Shown here: piece by piece, positions 62,485 to 64,000 of the stretch | How positions within the stretch are numbered: position 1 is the first letter of the stretch | Layout: each line of letters opens with the position of its first letter | Assembly (NCBI RefSeq): GCF_028621955.1 | Contig: NZ_CP117516.1 | Location: forward strand, 2,564,001 to 2,628,000 | Direction of reading: 5' to 3' | DNA from: Erythrobacter sp. BLCC-B19 | GTDB taxonomy: Bacteria > Pseudomonadota > Alphaproteobacteria > Sphingomonadales > Sphingomonadaceae | Length of the DNA: 64,000 nucleotides | Made by a program: the position numbers and the translations under genes | The notes under the pieces: generated by a model | The model's input: the letters and a program-made list of their open reading frames with translations, nothing else | What the model was told of the DNA's origin: nothing | Databases searched by the model: none

Positions 62485-62814
62485 TCAGGCCGGTTCGAGG
62501 CTGCGCTCGGCCCGCGCGGCGAGGCGGCGGTCGAACATCCGGGTCACCGCCAGCCAATGATCGCGCGCATCGGCATCGTCGCGCGCGCCGGCTTCGGCGG
62601 CGAGATCGACCGCGGCTTCGGCAGCGGCCAGCCCGTGGACGGCAAAGTGCTTGAGCGCCTCTGTCAGCAGCGGATCGAACCGCACGCCGCCGACTGCCGT
62701 GTCGCCATTGTCATTGGCCGCCCGCGCCAGCGCCGGGGCGACCAGCCCGCGTCCTGCCGCGCGCCACCCGAGACGGCGGGCGGGATTATTGGCGGAGGCA
62801 AAGCGGACAGACAT
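62485..62814 (-). CDS. small protein of unknown function
   Basis: The ATG at 62814 gives 109 residues, SVRFASANNPARRLGWRAAG, then RAANDNGDTAVGGVRFDPLL and a helical C-terminal half (HFAVHGLAAAEAAVDLAAEA, DHWLAVTRMFDRRLAARAER). It is Ala/Arg-rich, with no signal peptide or membrane helix. Similar short proteins occur in sphingomonads with no assigned role. An upstream in-frame extension to 63009 has no supporting features and overlaps the next gene. Confidence 0.65.
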   Translation of the reverse strand: MSVRFASANNPARRLGWRAAGRGLVAPALARAANDNGDTAVGGVRFDPLLTEALKHFAVHGLAAAEAAVDLAAEAGARDDADARDHWLAVTRMFDRRLAARAERSLEPA

Positions 62815-62950
62815 TCGGCGGGCGGTTCCTGTTTTTTGTGAGCGCTGGCAACAAAAATGCGCCGGCGCGTCACAATTCTCTAGGCTCCGTGCCGCTAAGG
62901 CTTGGTGTGGCAACAGGGTTGCCAACGTCTTAACCGTGTTCCGCGGTGCG

Positions 62951-64000
62951 TCAGTTGCCCGGCGAGGGGGCGGCGCCCGGCTGGGCTTTCCACTGCCCGG
63001 CGCGGGCATATTCGCTCTTCACAGCGCCCGTTCCGGCATAGGCTTCGGCCGGAGCCGAGGTGGGGGCGGCGGCGGGTGCGGGGGTCTTGCCTGCGCGTTC
63101 GGCCTGCGCGCGCACCGGCACGGGGCCGAGATCATAGGCGATCACCGGGCGGCTGGCTCCGGCGCTCGCGTTGGCGGGGAGCGGCGTGGCAGCCGCAGGG
63201 GCAGGAGAGGTCCGCCCGCTCACCACCGGTTCAAGCCCGGCATAGCCGCTGCTGAAGGCGCCCGCCTGCCCGCTCGCCCCGCGGGTGCGGTAGAAACGGT
63301 GTGCGCCGATCGTGCCGATATGGTCGAGGCTCGCGGCCCAATAGGGATTGACCCAGAGCGTGTGGTAATGGGTCGCAAGGCCGACGGGGGCATAGACCGC
63401 GCCGTTCAGCGCCTCGTTCGCAATCGCTTGCGCGCGCGCCCAGCTCGCCCCGCCCGGACGGCGCGCCAGGCTGCCGTCGCAGGTGAAGGTGAACTGGCAC
63501 CCGGTGCTGCGCTCCGAACCCTGATAGACGACCCCGCACACACTCGAGGGCCAGCTGGGGTGGGCGACGCGGTTGAGGACGACCTGCGCGACGGCGCGCT
63601 GTCCGGCCTCGCTCTCGCTGGCGGCCTCGTACCAGATGGCCTGCGCAAGACATTCGGCGGCGCGCATCTGGGTGATGCCGCTGCCGGCACCGAAGAACGG
63701 CTTGGCCGCCGCGCCGACATCGATCAGCGCGCCAAGCTCGCGCCCGCTTTCCGCGCCGAGGCCCATCGGATCGTCGGTCGGCAGAGCGACCAGCGCGGTG
63801 CCCGCAGGGTCGGCCATGTAGAAATAGGCGGAGCCGGGAAAGCTCATCCCGGGCCGCTCGAACGGCAGCGCAGCCTCGGCCGCCTTGCGGGTGGCGAGCG
63901 CGGCGGTGCTTTCGACCGCGTTGCCGGGAAGGGTCGTGATCCCGCGATCGGTGAGGCCCGGGGCGGCCATTGCGGGCACGGCGATGGCCGCGATCAGCAC
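62951..64000 (-). CDS. SleB-type cell wall hydrolase (runs to window end)
   Basis: About 349 codons are visible. The Hydrolase_2 (SleB) domain lies at about 110-240, with AAECLAQAIWYEASE-like CLAQAIWYEAASESEAGQRA, VAQVVLNRVAHPSWPSSVCG, QFTFTCDGS and ATHYHTLWVNPYWAASLDHI. The C-terminal 100 residues are a Pro/Ala-rich tail. The family includes peptidoglycan amidases or lytic enzymes acting in the periplasm. The visible 5' end reads GTG-CTG-ATC with a hydrophobic signal-like sequence (IAAIAVPAMAA), but the true start may lie beyond 64000. Confidence 0.85.
   Translation of the reverse strand: MLIAAIAVPAMAAPGLTDRGITTLPGNAVESTAALATRKAAEAALPFERPGMSFPGSAYFYMADPAGTALVALPTDDPMGLGAESGRELGALIDVGAAAKPFFGAGSGITQMRAAECLAQAIWYEAASESEAGQRAVAQVVLNRVAHPSWPSSVCGVVYQGSERSTGCQFTFTCDGSLARRPGGASWARAQAIANEALNGAVYAPVGLATHYHTLWVNPYWAASLDHIGTIGAHRFYRTRGASGQAGAFSSGYAGLEPVVSGRTSPAPAAATPLPANASAGASRPVIAYDLGPVPVRAQAERAGKTPAPAAAPTSAPAEAYAGTGAVKSEYARAGQWKAQPGAAPSPGN

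Overview
The window is about 64 kb of GC-rich bacterial chromosome. Gene content, ribosomal-protein style and repeat types suggest an alphaproteobacterium of the order Sphingomonadales, most likely the Erythrobacter/Porphyrobacter group. That placement is inferred from protein resemblance, not from a tree. There is no rRNA, tRNA, CRISPR array, prophage or recognisable insertion sequence.

Layout. Positions 1-8,300 hold small housekeeping operons: a minus-strand ilvE / secreted protein / trhO group, a TlyA-type methyltransferase, TspO, and a plus-strand ubiK-recO-leuB-glycosyltransferase run. Positions 8,300-22,000 hold a protein O-mannosylation pair (polyprenol-phosphate-mannose synthase and PMT-type transferase), a TetR regulator with two clear operators, metZ with two overlapping downstream genes, two tandem S9 peptidases, chrA, a VanX-type dipeptidase, apaG and a LysR regulator. 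Positions 22,000-24,500 are accessory: a mosaic of palindromic repeats and an AT-rich gene for an OLD-like ATPase/TOPRIM nuclease. Positions 24,564-45,925 are the str, S10, spc and alpha ribosomal superoperons (rpsL-rpsG-fusA-tuf; rpsJ to rpsQ; rplN to secY-adk; rpsM-rpsK-rpoA-rplQ), with one START-domain gene inserted between adk and rpsM. Positions 45,900-54,250 hold envelope and unassigned genes (serine hydrolase, two related basic/acidic secreted proteins, TRIC-like channel, PepSY protein, amidase, DUF4403 lipoprotein, membrane protein). Positions 54,250-62,220 are the minus-strand TCA block mdh-(GIY-YIG)-sucD-sucA-sucB-lpdA, in which sucC is absent from its usual place. The window ends inside a SleB-type cell-wall hydrolase.

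The most interesting structure lies between the genes. Two single-domain GIY-YIG nuclease genes (8336-8641 and 60867-61160) each fill the interior of a palindromic repeat. In the first, the start codon lies in the left half and the stop codon shares a base with the right half. The two genes are paralogues but are bounded by different palindrome families. Gene-less palindromes of the same or similar families occur in the window (2295-2402, 22500-22602, 24731-24810, 45301-45366), some of them inside essential operons. This resembles a nuclease/palindrome mobile system analogous to RAYT transposases and REPs, although no mobility is demonstrated here. A second repeat family is a three-hairpin module with an A-rich tail, present in four copies (about 1751-1873, 5037-5150, 5151-5263, 22265-22368). 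Its stems change in a base-pair-preserving way between copies, which suggests selection or copying at the RNA or structured-DNA level.
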